DNA from: Patescibacteria group bacterium | GTDB taxonomy: Bacteria > Patescibacteriota > Microgenomatia > UBA1406 > GWC2-37-13 | Length of the DNA stretch: 7,014 bases | Assembly (NCBI GenBank): GCA_943356515.1 | Contig: CALRFM010000055.1 | Span: 1-7,014 of the forward strand | Direction of reading: 5' to 3' | Shown here: piece after piece, positions 5,609 to 7,014 of the stretch | Layout of the letters: each line of letters opens with the position of its first letter | Numbering within the stretch: position 1 is the first letter of the stretch | Notes under the pieces: model-generated | Databases searched by the model: none | What the model was told of the DNA's origin: nothing | What the model saw: only the letters and a program-made list of their open reading frames with translations | Program-made: the position numbers and the translations under genes

Positions 5609-7014
5609 ATGCGAAAGCTGAGCTTCATACTCTATATTATTACCATCTGTGTGCTCATTTTTTTATCTGCACGGCCCATTATTGATGGTAATATCAACTT
5701 TCATACAGATATTGCTCGAGACTTCCTTCTTCTTGAAGATGTCTATTATAACCATAATATCTCACTCATTGGCCCGCGTGCCGGGGGTATTCCAGGGGTA
5801 TTTCACGGCCCTCTGTGGATATATCTTAATCTCCCTGCATATGCATTAGGAGTTGGCAATCCCATAGCTGTGGGGTGGTTTTGGATAGGTCTATTTATTC
5901 TTAGCATTGGTGTTATTTATTATGTAAGCATTAAGATGTTTGATAGAACTACAGCAATGATAGCGACCATTGTGTATGCATCAGCATATGGAACTTCAAT
6001 CCCTTCTTTTTTTAATCCTACTGGCGCTGTAATAATAGCTCCGTTGCTCTATTATGCGTTATGGAAATATTTCAAAACCAATAAGTGGCTTTGGCTTGTG
6101 GCAAGCTTATTTACCATAGGTTGTATTATTCAATTTCAAATGGCTTTTGGCGTTCCTCTTCTTGTCGTTATGACGCCATTTATCTTATATCGAATTTGGA
6201 AGATGAAGAATATTAAACATTTATTTGCATTTGCGATATTGGCCATTCCTTTGTCTAGTTATATTCTGTTTGAATTACGTCATGATTTCTTGCAAATAAA
6301 AGCCATATTAAATTATTTAACAGGAGTAGAAAATTTGGGAAAAGAGGATGAAACATTCACAGGGCTTATATACAAACGATTTAATATGCTTATGGGTGAA
6401 GTTATTGGAATTGTAACTCATTATGTTTCTTGGCTAACAACGTTAGTATTAGTGTCAATATCTTTTGGTATATCTAGAGGAATAAAAAAAGTATCTCTTT
6501 CAAACAAGTACGTACTATTTGCGCTGTTATATCTTGGGTATTGGATAGTTATATTCCCTTACAAAGGTGTAGTGTGGGGGTATTATTATGTACCATTTGT
6601 CGGATTAATATCCATCATATTTGCAGCTTCCTACAAACATATTAATAAGTATCTCTTTGCAATTATCTTCCTATCGATATTTTTCAATAATTTTAGAATG
6701 GTGAATCAGCCAAGCCGACCTGATGATATTCACCAGGGAACATGGAAATTCTACAAGTCCATCGCAGAACAAGTATATAAAGATGCACCACCAGAATTTG
6801 GATACTATACTTTTACAACCGATCAATTTGGTTATTCATCACAATATGCAATGCATTATATGAATAGACAGTTCAAAAATAAAGTAGGCATACCTTTTGA
6901 GAAAAAGAAGACTACATATCTTCTGATTGATGACCCTGGAACACACCCCGCTATAAGTAGTCTCACATGGCGTTTGTATGATGTGAAGATCTCAAGTGAA
7001 ATGAGTATGCGCAC
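5609..7014 (+). CDS. GT-C membrane glycosyltransferase (PMT_2/GT39-like), 3' end outside window
   Basis: The frame is open from the ATG at 5609 to the window edge (468 complete codons, no stop). An in-frame TAG at 5585-5587 and the absence of other nearby ATG, GTG or TTG codons before helix 1 support this start. Helix 1 covers about 5-21. The first outer loop carries NFHTDIARDFLL (30-41), with D34 and D38 as candidate catalytic acids. SLIGPRAGGIPGVFHGPLW (52-70) and FELRHDF (221-227) follow. About nine to ten hydrophobic segments span 5-360, and then an apparently soluble domain (365 onward) runs off the window. The motifs resemble a GT-C group I recall from CPR genomes. It probably transfers a sugar from a polyprenyl-phosphate donor on the outer membrane face, but neither substrate is known. 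It is divergent from the glycosyltransferase operon. Its motif set differs from the other GT-C protein in this window (D39-E40), so they are distant paralogues, not a recent duplication. Confidence 0.85.
   Translation, partial: MRKLSFILYIITICVLIFLSARPIIDGNINFHTDIARDFLLLEDVYYNHNISLIGPRAGGIPGVFHGPLWIYLNLPAYALGVGNPIAVGWFWIGLFILSIGVIYYVSIKMFDRTTAMIATIVYASAYGTSIPSFFNPTGAVIIAPLLYYALWKYFKTNKWLWLVASLFTIGCIIQFQMAFGVPLLVVMTPFILYRIWKMKNIKHLFAFAILAIPLSSYILFELRHDFLQIKAILNYLTGVENLGKEDETFTGLIYKRFNMLMGEVIGIVTHYVSWLTTLVLVSISFGISRGIKKVSLSNKYVLFALLYLGYWIVIFPYKGVVWGYYYVPFVGLISIIFAASYKHINKYLFAIIFLSIFFNNFRMVNQPSRPDDIHQGTWKFYKSIAEQVYKDAPPEFGYYTFTTDQFGYSSQYAMHYMNRQFKNKVGIPFEKKKTTYLLIDDPGTHPAISSLTWRLYDVKISSEMSMR

Noticed and set aside
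5649..5849. Plus-strand 66-codon open frame near the start of the right-hand GT-C gene.
   Set aside because: It is out of frame with the long open frame from 5609, which carries the family motifs and explains the same bases.
1..7014. Search for tRNA/rRNA genes, CRISPR repeats, insertion sequences, attachment sites and riboswitches.
   Set aside because: Nearly every base is explained by protein-coding genes, the only gaps are 49 and 39 bp, and no repeat array or transposase-like frame was seen.

Overview
The window looks like a compact, AT-leaning bacterial genome, most likely an uncultivated Patescibacteria/CPR lineage (Microgenomates- or Parcubacteria-like). Three things point that way. Genes are packed edge to edge with overlapping ends. 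The surface-glycan block contains two large GT-C membrane glycosyltransferases whose loop motifs resemble, from memory, those common in CPR genomes. None of the six visible start codons has a recognisable Shine-Dalgarno sequence. At least three genes end in TGA, which argues against the recoded (TGA = Gly) Gracilibacteria/Absconditabacteria. The lineage call is inference and no database was searched.

Layout. Bases 1-564 (+) hold the C-terminal 187 codons of the primary sigma factor RpoD, cut by the left window edge. A 49-bp gap carries an extended -10 promoter for a small CPBP-family (Abi/Rce1-type) membrane protein at 614-1267 (+). This gene runs tail to tail into a four-gene minus-strand glycosyltransferase operon (5569 down to 1249). 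In transcription order the operon encodes a WaaE/LgtF-like GT2, a GT4 with an Alg11-like N-terminal motif, a rhamnosyltransferase-like GT2, and a 12-helix ArnT/PMT-like GT-C enzyme. All junctions overlap (about 38, 4 and 32 nt). A 39-bp divergent intergenic region separates this operon from a second GT-C gene, which starts at 5609 (+) and runs off the right edge after 468 codons.

How the genes may work together: the three cytosolic GTs could extend a lipid-linked or membrane-anchored glycan on the inner face. The two GT-C proteins would use polyprenyl-phosphate sugars to add residues on the outer face, to a glycan, lipid or protein. No polymerase, flippase, ABC exporter or polyprenyl-phosphate-sugar synthase is visible, so the pathway is incomplete here. 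The CPBP protein is probably a separate transcription unit.

The most interesting non-coding signal is a pair of promoters, before the CPBP gene and before the right-hand GT-C gene. In both, the -10 hexamer ends exactly 7 nt before the ATG, which predicts leaderless mRNAs. No RNA gene, mobile element, CRISPR array or convincing terminator was seen, and no gene-free stretch exceeds 49 bases.
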